The notes beneath the pieces are model-generated. The model made no database searches and was not told where the DNA came from. It was given only the letters and a program-made list of their open reading frames with translations. The position numbers and the translations under genes are program-made. Below are positions 53,950 through 64,000 of a stretch of 64,000 nt of DNA, piece by piece (within the stretch, counting starts at the first letter, position 1; every line of letters starts with the position of its first letter). Source of the stretch: Symbiodinium kawagutii (lineage: Eukaryota; Sar; Dinophyceae; Suessiales; Symbiodiniaceae); the NCBI GenBank assembly GCA_009767595.1, contig VSDK01016537.1:136553-200552 (forward strand), given 5' to 3'.

Positions 53950-54957
53950 ATGGACGCCCAACAAGTGATTGCGGACGATCACAGACATGGTTCGTGGACA
54001 GATCTTGGCATAGCTGCAGCCGACTTCAGGGCTTCCGCAAGCCTTGAAACGGGACAGTGTTTCCATTGGAAGCGCCTGGGACCTGATGATTGGCTTGGAG
54101 TGATCGATGACAACTGCGTGATGTTGCGAAGCACCAGCGACACGACTCTTGCGAAAGCTTTGTATGGGAAGTTGGATGTGCCTGGGCTGCGAGCCTATTT
54201 GAACATTGGTGCCGATAAGCCTATTTTATCATGCATGTTGGATGAGTGGGACGAGATGGCAAGGGATGCAGCCTTAGCACTGCCCGGTGCGCGAGTTCTT
54301 CAACAGAAGCCCGAGGAAGCGCTGATCAGTTTCATCTGCTCAGCCAATAACAACGTTCCCCGCATCACGCTCATCCTGGACCGGATTCGGGCACGGTGCG
54401 GCAATCTCCTTGGCGAGTTGCCTGAGGATTTTGGCCAAAAAATGGTCAAAGAATACGACATAGAGGCCCAACGTGTGCCAACACATGTGCGAGACTTTGT
54501 CGCTCAAAGACGACTTTGTGCATTTCCGCGGCTACAAGCTTTAGCAGACCTTGGCGAAGATGAATTGAAAGATTTGGGTCTGGGATACCGAGCAAAATAC
54601 GTCAAGGCCACTGCGAAGCTTGTGGCAGGGGGGGGGGCCCCCCGCCAGCTCCGACTTGCAGGTCGGGAAAGGGCAGAAAGAGAGCTTTGCCGACTTCCTG
54701 GGGTTGGTCCCAAGGTCGCCGCATGCGTGGCTCTCTACAGCCTTGGCTTTCACGATGCAGTTCCTGTGGATGTACACGTGGCTCGTGTTGCACAGCGTTT
54801 TGCACCTCCTCCGCTTGCCAAGCGGCTCAATGGTTCCGCGACACCAAGGATTCAAAAGGACGTGGCCAGTTTGTTTCGAGACCGCTTTGGCCAACATGCC
54901 GGCTGGGCACAACACGTGATTTTTGCAGCTGAGCGGGCGGGCAGATTGTTCAGGTAG
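53950..54957 (+). CDS. OGG1: 8-oxoguanine DNA glycosylase/AP lyase
   Basis: A complete intron-free frame of 335 residues, ATG 53950, TAG 54955-54957. It removes 8-oxoguanine paired with cytosine and nicks the abasic site in base-excision repair. N-terminal domain: LETGQCFHWKRLGPDDWLGV (residues 32-51). The NNN patch that inserts into the helix is SFICSANNNVPRIT (127-140). The helix-hairpin-helix-GPD region is LCRLPGVGPKVAACVALYSL (246-265) and AVPVDVHVARVAQRF (270-284); Lys255 and Asp274 correspond to the catalytic Lys249 and Asp268 of human OGG1. The C-terminal HAGWAQHVIFAAE matches the family's YAGWAQ..L motif. Odd points: about 25 extra residues (roughly 158-185) relative to the human enzyme, and a run of ten G followed by six C at 54628-54643 encoding AGGGAP. 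No clear organelle-targeting peptide. Confidence 0.97.
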   Translation: MDAQQVIADDHRHGSWTDLGIAAADFRASASLETGQCFHWKRLGPDDWLGVIDDNCVMLRSTSDTTLAKALYGKLDVPGLRAYLNIGADKPILSCMLDEWDEMARDAALALPGARVLQQKPEEALISFICSANNNVPRITLILDRIRARCGNLLGELPEDFGQKMVKEYDIEAQRVPTHVRDFVAQRRLCAFPRLQALADLGEDELKDLGLGYRAKYVKATAKLVAGGGAPRQLRLAGRERAERELCRLPGVGPKVAACVALYSLGFHDAVPVDVHVARVAQRFAPPPLAKRLNGSATPRIQKDVASLFRDRFGQHAGWAQHVIFAAERAGRLFR

Positions 54958-57900
54958 AGAGACCGAGAAATACAAGGCGGTCTGCCATCAGCATGGCTTC
55001 CACGCACGTTACACGGTTTGTTTTGATGGAGCTTTGACCTGCGCTCTGAATTGTGCCGGTTCAAGGCAGGTTGATTGTTGGTGGGGAGCATGCAGTGAGA
55101 AATGGAACTGTATCCTAGAAGCCGTACCCGTTAGATTATGTGACGAGACGATATTTTACACAACAAACCTGCGATTATCTAGCATAAGTATCACTGAGAG
55201 GTAGTAAAAGGATTTCCTAAGGTTGTTGGATGGCAACTCCTAACATACGGAGGTTCTGATAATCGGAGACTATGTTTCATTATGCGCCGTTCAAGCGCCC
55301 CTTTGTCTGCCCAGTGGCCAGCTGACAAAGTGCGAAGGAGATCATCGGACATTTCTAAATCAGCTACGGGAAAGCCTGGCCGAACAGCGTTCCGCACCCC
55401 AAGGCCGGATACATGTCATGGAACTTCGTTTTGTGTGACGACAGGGTTCTCCTGGTGTCCTTTGGGATGCTCAGCCACTGGAGGTTGAAAGGGTGGTTCA
55501 CCCTGATTTGGACAGATCTTAGCTTTGAGATTGAGGTGTTGAGCAAGTCATTGACAACAAATCCAGTACGCGGGAACCCTGGTGCATTCTGTCGCATTCT
55601 TTCAGAATCATGAAACTTGATGCTTGGTGTCCTGTGAGTGTTCTCTAAGATCACTAAGGCCCTCTCAAGAGCAGCTGCCTCCAGAAAAAGTTGAGGACGT
55701 CTTGAGGTGCAGCCATTGCTTAGCCAATGTTGCGGCTCGTGCAGCTCATCACTGCGCAGGGGAGACGTTCTGCCTTGGATCCGGGAAGCCCCGGCATTCT
55801 CGCCGGCAGCACGGTCCGACAAAGTTCTCTGGGGAAGTTGCGGGCTGAGATGCACGGAGTTGTCAGCATCAGTTCCTGCTCGTTCTGGGTGTTATGATCC
55901 CCACGTTTTTACCGCCTTCGCAGTTTCAGGGAGTTTCTTCACGTGGAAAAGGTGTGGGTCGTTTGATGTCGGTGGGACATGCTGGGACTCTTTTCATCCC
56001 TTTTCCTCGTTCCTCTTTTATCTAAAGCATTTGCCCATCAGGGAGCCCAAAGTTCCAAGGAAGTGACAGCATTACAGATGAGAGGCAGCCTATGATGGCT
56101 GTGCCGGCCTCAGGCCATCACAAAGAATTGATTTCTCATAGAAAATGAAGCAAGATTGGATATCCAGCAGAAGGGAGCTTAAGAAAGGTATCCAAAGCCC
56201 CACGGCGAACGATTCCGCTCACATGCTCTCAGCAACAGGTTTGTTGAGTGTCAGTGCAGCTTGTCAATCAAGGCAGCATTCTCACCGTTCGGGCAGCCAG
56301 CACCAGCACAGGAGGTGAGAAGAATTGCACTTGTGCCAGCGTCAGACGCGCCAGTGATGCTTAAACCAGCTTAAACCATTTTAAACCTATTTTCACAACT
56401 CATAAATTCCTGCAATATTCTACGTGCATTCCTTGATGAGACATACATGGATATCAGGATGCAGCGTGACCAACGGCATATATTTGATCTTTCAAACTTT
56501 GTGTGCCGTGTTTTGCAGGCAATTGAGTTGGAAGCGGATTTCTATGCATTGTCTCTTTCACCACAGGCCCGCCATTGGTGGTGGTGGTCTCGCAATTCGC
56601 ATTTTTTTGGCTGTCCTGTGCCGTGTGGCCTGTGCGCGCTCACCAGGTTTCTTGCCATGCCGCCTTCTCCGCACCAATTGTGTCGGCAATCGCGCAGCTG
56701 TCGGTGCAGCATTCGGAATTCCTTGGAGTTTCGAGTATTTGATTCGAGGAAGGTGCTTTGCTGAAAAAATATTTGTCATTAAAGCACCTGACCGGAAAGG
56801 TGCTTTACTTTCTCGCCTTCCAGAATGAAAACATGTTCGAGGAAGGCAAGTGGAAGCAACCGATCTCACCCTACTGGAGCCCTGGACTGGATGTTGTATG
56901 CTCCTTCTTGTCGCACATGGATGCACATGGGACCCGTATGCTCTCCTTGTTGTGAAGTGTGATGCCCCCGAACTCCTTGCTTCATGTCAATCTCCAAGCA
57001 TCTGTGAAACCCAGGAGTCTCAACGTTATGAAGCAACTCGCCGGCGAGTAGCAGTGTCTCATAGTGTCCCCAGTGCATTCTGACAATGCTTTTGAAAGCT
57101 TCCGATCCTCTCTGACAATGACAATCTTGCGCAAGGTTGATCTCCATCGTGGTGTCTTTGTTCAAGGTACTTGAAAAGCATCCAGCAATGCCGCACATGG
57201 TCACATGGACAAAAGATGATGGGACAAGCCTGTCCCTTCAAGAAAGGATATGTTTTCAGGAACGCCACCGGGTGGTACAATGTATTACAGCTTCGCAGCT
57301 TTCGTGCCATTTTGAGGGCGGCAGCCATTGCCCAAACAGATGTGCCGTTTCTCAACTTTGCTGTCATCAGCCTCCAGATCCGATGCTTTCGATGACTGCG
57401 CTGCTCAGGTGTCAACAGAACTGCAGCACGCGCAACAGCTTTGCCGCGCGCTTTTCGCCGACCTCTTGGAGTGAGCAGCGCCAACAACATGGCAAGATAT
57501 GTCAAGCTTGTTGATCTGTTGGTCATGGAACATCACTTTGGTCTTTTCTAGCCTTGGAGCCTGATACACGGCAATAGTTTGCCAATGCGTGCTAGAAATG
57601 TAAAAAAAAGTACGTCCAAAACATCCATTTTGCACCCTTTCATTCCCTTTCTCTCATTTCAAGGTTGGCCGCTTTGACGAGGACTTTCGGCAGGCTGCAG
57701 GGTATTTCGCATGCAAACCTGTGGGCTTTCAACGGGCTCTTGCGACTTCAGGTGGCTGGCTGGTGGGCCCTGGTTCTTCAGTACAGTACTGCCCTGTGTG
57801 TTCTGTTTGTGCTTGGCTCCCAGAAGATGTTCCTTTATAGGGCCCGATGCAAGGTAAGAATTCATCATTCCTCAACGATCCTTGACTCTTTCAGGTCCCT

Positions 57901-60744
57901 TTCCATTGTGCTTGGTGCCACATCATGTGCCGGACCCTAAATGTGGGGCCCTCACTGGTGATTAGCACAACAGCATTTGGAATACCAATGAGGTCGGATG
58001 TTTCCTGAAGATCTTCAGTGTGTTCATCATTGTGGACATGGACAACCTCGCTGCTAAGAGACGGCCTCAATTGTCTTGAGACCGGCGCTGGCTGCTATAG
58101 TTTTTTCAATCCCGCGAGGGGACAGAGAGACCAGAGCTGTGCAGGTTCGTGAATGGCATGATCCGCCTGGACTTCCATGTGGCAGTGGATCCTGGAAGGC
58201 TTGAGGCCTTCAGACAAAGGCGCCACTTTTTTGAAGTGGTTATGCTTCGGAGATTGTCTCCAATTCTTTCTTTCAAGAACATGAGTCAGGCATCGGGAAC
58301 GGATCAAAGGCATTTCCATCCGCACAATTTTCCTGATCCTGCCAGTGTCCGGCTAAGTGGTCTTCAGCATATTTAGGCGCTCAAATATCCAAATCAAAGG
58401 TTTTGAAACTTATGCAGCACCTACGTGAAACTTATACACCATCAGGTGGTTTGGTACTGTCATCACTCAGGTGGCTTTGATCTTTTTATCTGGGGCAATT
58501 TCCCTGTACTTCAACACCACTCCGTTGACTCTGTTGGCGTCGAAACCTCAATCTCCAGCGGACCCTGTCAGATGTGATCTGCTCTGAGCTTTGGCTTGAA
58601 GGTTCGGACGGGTGGACAATGTACACGCACCAAAAATGATCCATATTGGGGGCTGCTGTCCACCAATCTTGAGGCCTGCGCTGCCTTCTTGAAGTTTGAA
58701 ATCAGTGTAGGTAGATGAAAATGCTTCAAGCTTCAAGGAAAAGGAAATGAAAGGAAGACTTGACCCTCTGGCGTTCCAAAATCCTGACAGGCTTGAACAC
58801 TTGAAAGGCGCGTGCTACCACCATCTGCTGTGGATGATCTGTTGGATCGTGTTGGTATCCTGTTGGATCGTGGGTCCAGGCGAAGGAGTAGCGGCCAATG
58901 TCTCCGTGCTGCTGCTGGCTGCAATCGATCCAACCCAGGAGGTGCCAAGATACATGGGTAGACACATGGGTCATGGGTAAACCACTGGTAGGGAGCCACT
59001 CAGACGAAGAGACATTTAAATCATTTGTTGAGTGAGTATTAGGAAAATTGTCAGTCCAAGCCACGTTCCACCATCCTTCAAGTGATACTGCTGGGACAGC
59101 ATCACGCCTCAGGATGTGCCTGTCGCTCCTCGCTTCCTCCTTGGGCCTTTTCAGTTCAGGAGCTGTGTAGCTCATGCGTGATAGTGCATGCTTGATCAGC
59201 TAGAACTCTTGATATTCTACACTTTATCGTGCAATCATGATATAAAGTACTTGTGTGTTGCGAAAGCCAGCCTGAAAGTCGGTGCTGAGTTTTGGTATCA
59301 CAAAGTTCTTCCAGAGTGTGTGCGTGCGTGTGAGCAATCGGGAGTGCAGAATAGAATAGAATGGGGATTTGCACGGAAAACAACAACAACATTTCGGGGG
59401 CTGGCATATTTTTCATGTTTGTTTTCTTTCGGCTTTGTTTGGAGAGGGTCTTGCAGGAAATGCTGAAATTAAAAACGGTTTTGATGTGTCACAGGCGTTT
59501 TTGTGATATTCCCGGTGACGCGAAACGACACAAATAGGGATGTTTTTGCGCATGAGGCGCACAAAATCTGGCACCCAGCTTTGAGACGGTGTGCGAAAAC
59601 GTAGAACATGCTGTGCTTGGAGCTTATGCCTGGAATTGTTTTTTCTCGGCGTTTTTCGATCCAAAGGCGTTTGTAGGGGTTTCCCGTCAAATGCAGGGGT
59701 GCATGAGCCCGGTCGATGTTTCGGCCAGGCAGAAGCCACACAAGTACCGGCGGTGTTTTGGCACATGAGTTGAAATAAGAAACCTTGCTGGACACAAGTT
59801 GCAAAAGGAGTGGCTGAAAAGTTCATGGGACATGCAAAAAGCCATTGCAATATTATATCATGTTTTTGCTCATGTCGTGCAAGGAACCGGACTAATATCA
59901 TAGTCTTGGAAAAGAAGTGCAGCAAAATTGGAAAACATAGTGCTTCTGAGCTTCTCATGGTTGAAACCCTCTTTTTTTGGGTTTTGGGAGTTTTGGGACT
60001 GGGCAGAGCAATTTGGGTGGGTGATCATACAGGTGATTGTAGTACATCTAGCACTTTATTTTCTCGTCTTTTGTGAATTATTCTGCGCGGAATGGATTGG
60101 GGCTTGTATAATTCAAAAGGGGAGTCAGGTGAGTGATTTGCATGCGATCGTCTTGATTTTGACGGTAGGTTACTAAGAACAAACTGATGACTGCCCCACA
60201 CCATAGGCCTTCGTTTCTACAAACCTTTCCTTAACCACTGAGCTCAGGGGCTGCCTTTCCTTCCTTCCCCTCATCTGCAAAGTTGGGTGCATCCTGGTGC
60301 CCAGGTTTGTACTGGATAGCCCTGGAGTCGCAAGCAGAACCTATGACACCCTCTTCGCTGCAGGTGCCTCCATGACCCAAAATGATCATCAATGATCTAC
60401 AAATGCTGCTGGATGTGCTTGTGATTTCACATCAGCAGGGGAGCCATGAGCCGTGCTGATTCATTTTGAGTGAGGTGTCTGATGGTGTCTGCATATGTCG
60501 CAAACTGCAGGTGTTGCAAGGCACAGATGCGAACAACAATGCTGCCTTCCGATCTGGCAGCCTTCGCCTGAGTTTCGTGCAGTGGCGACGTCGCTCAGCT
60601 GCCGCTGAATGTTGAACACTCAGGTGCTGAGACCACCAGGACACTCTTTAGATCTCTTTAGTCTTTTTTTTGGTCTTCATCAACATGAATGTAATATATT
60701 TATATGTGCATATATGTGCATATTATATTGAAGGCACACATGCA

Positions 60745-60791
60745 CATACACACACACACACACGCACTCATATATATATATATATATATAT
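60745..60791 (+). repeat. CA and TA microsatellites
   Basis: (CA)n with a CG interruption, then (TA)n. Confidence 0.95.
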
Positions 60792-61457
60792 CAGCTCTGT
60801 ATGATATATATCACATCTTGAATATCATTGCTAGTCAGAAGTTCCTCAGCAGTCAGTTCAAAGACGCATGAGATGTTTGAGGAGTCAATCGTACCACTGG
60901 TTGGAGTTGAATCATCCGGAGGGGGCAGCGTCTCCCTACAAGACACTGCTGAAGCAGGACTTTTGACTTCTTGGACTGTGTCAAGGGTTATGTTAGAAGG
61001 CATGATGGTCGAGTGGCAGGGGGGGATGTACAAAACCACAGAGCCCTTTGAAGCGAGCTTCCAAATCGGTGGCATTCAGGTCATCACATGCAGCCATCAT
61101 CACATCACCCAATGGTTGCATCTGCATTGCGTTTTTCCTGGCAGCAAAAGGGATGCCATTTGTATGCTTTTGTATCCTTTTGCGTGTGAATTTCAGGGTT
61201 TTGGTGCATTTTGGAGCGGAAAGGCCGAATATCCGACGACTTACACGGTCTTCGTCACGGCCCAAAATCCAACAAGCCGACACCTCGGTAGCAACCGTCT
61301 TGGCAACAGTGCAGATCAGAGTGGATGCCCCGGATGCCGTTGTGACATGTTGTGACCGCATGTTGCAGGCCGAGCTTTGGCAGGCAATCCGGCAATGGGA
61401 AGCTTGTTGGAACCTCAGCGTTCGGCGAGGGCTTCACTGGAGAGAGCCTTTGAGCAT

Positions 61458-61612
61458 TTGAATCATTAGTTTAGTGGAGCCTTTTCTTTAATCAGTTTGA
61501 ATCATTGGTTTAATGGAGCCTCTTGTATAATGGTGAGGCTCATCTCGTATAATGGAGCCATTTGAACCATTTGAATAATTTTGAATCATTGGTTTTTCTG
61601 GTGAGGCTCATC
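61458..61612 (+). repeat. Degenerate direct repeats
   Basis: TTTGAATCATTGGTTT-like units at about 61458, 61497 and 61578 alternate with TATAATGG(A/T) and GGTGAGGCTCATC (61531 and 61599). No gene in it. Confidence 0.7.
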
Positions 61613-62965
61613 CCTGCTTGCGCATCCTTTTGCGAGTCTTGCGAATTTGCGGGCGCTCGTTTCTGCGACCCGGGCCGGTGCATTGCAGGCCGCTGGTTGT
61701 TGTGCTTGCCCAACTGGCTACCACAACTTCTTGCGGCCATTCGTTTGATGTTAAGTATGTTGATTTATGTTCAATTACTTATCAGATCCTATCAGTAACA
61801 ATCCGTCATATACATTGCCGCATCCATTTGCATGGTCGTTGCCGCTATAGTGGACACCGCGCCTCTCCACCTGACAAGGAAGATCTAAAGTTTTAAGTCT
61901 ACCGTAAATCTCAAGTGGCCATGCGGGGATGATAGGAACGAGATGTCTTGAGAAAACAGATGAAGGTTGAAGGTTCAAGCAGAAATCAGTAGTCAGTCAC
62001 CCCATCGTTTACAAAGAAACGATGTAATACGCCCGGTGGAGCCGAAGTCTCAGGCACTCACTACCACCAAGGGCGGTGCTACCCTTGTGTCGAGAACTGC
62101 CACTTGGCTTTGCCGTCGCACTTGCAGAGACTCAGCATACCAAGTCAGCATAGTAGTACACAGTAGTATCATCTACGTTCATCCATTACTTTCATTATCT
62201 TCCACTAGCCATCATCAATCATGAAGATCATGAAGCATCTGCTTGGAAAACGAGACGTCTTTAGCAAGGGACTCACCGCTAGACAGCACGTCGGAGGTGA
62301 AAGTTGCGAGTTTAGTGCGACACCTTTGGATTTCGGGGCCATCAATATGACCGACTCGGACGGCCGGAAGGGGTGGGGATGATCCCTGTGACATGCCGCC
62401 ACTGCAGCGGTGACGTAGTGTAAATGGAAGCCTATGCCTGGTAACTTTCAAGAAGTGCTTGGATTGTTTTTGTGCCAACGCCTCCTGTATGCTGGGGATG
62501 CCTGGCCATGTCGGGCCTTTTCGGAGGAGTCCATCAAATGTGACTATGGCGGCTGTAAGCGTGGCTTTGGTCATCAAGCTGGAAGGCCTTTCCAGCTGGG
62601 CAAAGGAGCTGGTATGGAGATGTTTGCAGCAGAGAGATTGGTGGAATTTCCATGCATGCTCCATACATCATTGCTTGGTGTCAGTTGTTTCACTCAGCCC
62701 CAGCTTGTGAAACAAGTAGAGTATAGCGTCAGTTGACGAGGTGAATAGGCCTGCATGAGCGGGCATGCAGCTACACGGCGGATGCATGATTCGCATGACA
62801 TCTGGTTCACTACCTTAGTCGTAAAACATCATAGACAGCGGGATATGAACATGATCACCCTATGATCAAGATTGTCTCTAACATTTCCGAACAAAAGTAG
62901 CTAAATCTTGTTCCACCTTTTTTCTATACACGAATTGAAGGAAGTGCTTCTTCGCAACTTTGTAA

Positions 62966-64000
62966 AGCTTATGCAACTTTTGGGACTTCGACCCCAATGC
63001 ACAGTGTAGGGGCGGCTTCATGCATCGCCGATGAAGTTCCTGTGACCCGCGTGCTCCGGAGGTGCCTTCCCTGCAAGGTCAAAGACTGCAGGGATTGCAA
63101 CGAGGACGGCACCCAATTGCATGGTTTCATACCGTGGTCGTATGGCGGAACCATGTCAACCTATAAATAACAACATGGGGTTTGTGATTCATAGGTTAGC
63201 ATTACTGGAAGATCAAGTCGATCATTTTGGCCACATACATGTGCTCACAATCTCTTGCATCCAGCTACGTTTCCACACATGTCCGAGCGATGTCGATTGT
63301 TCAGTGTGGAGGACTTGGGCAGCTGTGTTCTTTGTATGCCGGGGCTTGGTCTGGATTCCAACGGTGAAGCGCTTGGAATTCGTTATTTGGCACTGTGGTG
63401 GCGGGCAGGAATCGGCCCTTGTGGTTTGATCAGGTACATGCCAGCAATGTGCAAGGAACTCAGTTGAACCCAGGGAGGGTCGATGGTGGGACGTGGGACT
63501 TGGCACTCCATCGGGCCCAAGATCACCATCCCCTGCCACTCCCAGGCCGGTGCTCATTGCAGGTGTGGTTCGGGCGGACTGGGAGCATGAAACAATGTAG
63601 CCATTGAAGCTCCAAGATGGTCTGAGAACATCAAGAACATGAATCAAACACTTGTGGGGAGATGGAAAGACCTAGCTTTCTTGCTTGGAAGAGTTGTGCC
63701 CTTACGGCCTTGCGCGTTAGGTGCTATGAAAAAGGTGGTTGTGACGAGTGTGAAGATGGATGGGGCCCGGCGGCGAATGCCACGTGCATTAAATGTGGCG
63801 GCCTTAGGCAGAGACAGTGCCCGTGAGAACTCGTTTGAGCTGCGGGGCCCAAACCAAAGCTTTGATGCGAAGGTGCTCCTGGCTGCCGCATTTGCTCCCG
63901 TTCCCACACAGAATGCAAGAAGTGCGAGCCGGGGTATGTGAAGGGCTTAGAGGGGAAGTCCCGTCTGGTCGGCGCGTTTCAAAGTTCTGTTTAGCGGTCG
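62966..64000 (+). CDS. Cys-rich (growth-factor-receptor-like) repeat protein, partial, right edge
   Basis: Four + strand frames carry paired cysteines. (A) About 62966-63122: SCIADEVPVTRVLRRCLPCK then VKDCRDCNEDGTQ. (B) About 63290-63380: LGSCVLCMPGLGLDSNGEA. (C) About 63719-63810: CDECEDGWGPAANATCIKCG. (D) About 63868-63970: CEGAPGCRICSRSHTECKKC then EPGYVK. 'CxxC..G...d..G.C..C' is the furin/GFR-type repeat common in large dinoflagellate surface or secreted proteins; the cysteines form disulfides, so an extracellular or lumenal place is likely. Splice borders were not fixed, and the gene continues beyond the window. Frame B is the least certain. Confidence 0.6.

Larger units (their letters stand above)
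54958..62965. other. 8 kb with scattered exon-like pieces, no firm gene
   Basis: Nothing firmly recognised. Exon-like hydrophobic frames: 56560-56830 (AIGGGGLAIRIFLAVLCRVA, then NRAAVGAAFGIPW, faintly chloride-channel-like); 57665-57853 before GTAAGA (QVAGWWALVLQYSTALCVLF); 58155-58373 (MIRLDFHVAVDPGRLEAFRQ, charged); 59990-60128 before GTGAGT (WVIIQVIVVHLALYFLVFCE). The minus strand at 59413-59958 and 62215-62664 is open for 181 and 149 codons without known domains. These could be exons of one or more membrane proteins. Confidence 0.4.

Noticed and set aside
56560-56830. Chloride-channel (ClC) exon suggested by NRAAVGAAFGIP
   Set aside because: The following GGVLFSLE motif is absent and no other ClC motif was found nearby.
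59413-59958. 181-codon minus-strand frame
   Set aside because: Low complexity-free but no recognisable motif, opposite to all nearby genes; could not be supported.
1-64000. tRNA, rRNA, CRISPR arrays and spliced-leader relics
   Set aside because: Looked for by eye (including the dinoflagellate leader ending TTTTGGCTCAAG); none seen. A covariance-model scan would be needed to exclude small RNAs.

Overview
The window looks like nuclear DNA of a dinoflagellate, most like a Symbiodiniaceae (inference). Gene density is low. Several recognisable eukaryotic genes are split by short introns, at least two with GC-AG ends. Simple repeats are everywhere, and every host gene I can identify is on the + strand. 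Typical families are present: a PPR protein, a single-domain EF-hand cation channel, DUF4116 repeats and Cys-rich repeats. The first ~2.5 kb is different. It is AT-rich, intron-free and tightly packed with small genes, and resembles a fragment of an integrated polinton-like or other dsDNA virus.

Layout. 1-2506: virus-like fragment. It holds a truncated A32/FtsK-type packaging ATPase (-), a 62-aa ORF, a zinc-ribbon protein, a GRPxGS-motif protein and a short cytosine-C5 DNA methyltransferase, separated by AT-rich inverted repeats. Two of these repeats are nearly the same sequence and run into the start codons of the ATPase and the methyltransferase. 2968-4875 (-): an intron-free 635-aa protein with a SAP-like N-terminus and a possible ubiquitin-like fold ending in GGG; it may belong to the same element. 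4.9-8.4 kb: low-complexity DNA, including a long ATTTGC array. 8398-9750: PPR protein. 9.8-15.6 kb: no recognisable gene. 15581-18736: voltage-gated-type cation channel with two EF-hands. 22322-22650: two exons of a uroporphyrinogen-III methyltransferase. 24.0-28.3 kb: scattered exons of an unassigned membrane protein. 28.3-36.9 kb: mostly repeats plus one unassigned ORF. 36.9-38.8 kb: a duplicated segment carrying broken EF-hand gene copies. 39100-40155: class-3 lipase. 41122-42593: Q/E-rich protein with 35-residue repeats and an intron that appears to have arisen by a 65-bp tandem duplication. 43758-45285: SKP1 fused to DUF4116 repeats, crossed by a 13-N assembly gap. 47.9-49.1 kb: protein with a CBM-like domain. 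53950-54957: complete 8-oxoguanine DNA glycosylase (OGG1). 62966-64000: Cys-rich receptor-like repeats running off the right edge.

The host genes do not form an obvious pathway; they read as a one-directional dinoflagellate gene row. The virus-like genes do form a plausible set (packaging, DNA modification, small regulators). The ATPase P-loop is degenerate, so this copy is probably a relic. Exon borders outside single-exon genes are estimates from reading frame and splice-like AG/GT or AG/GC sites.
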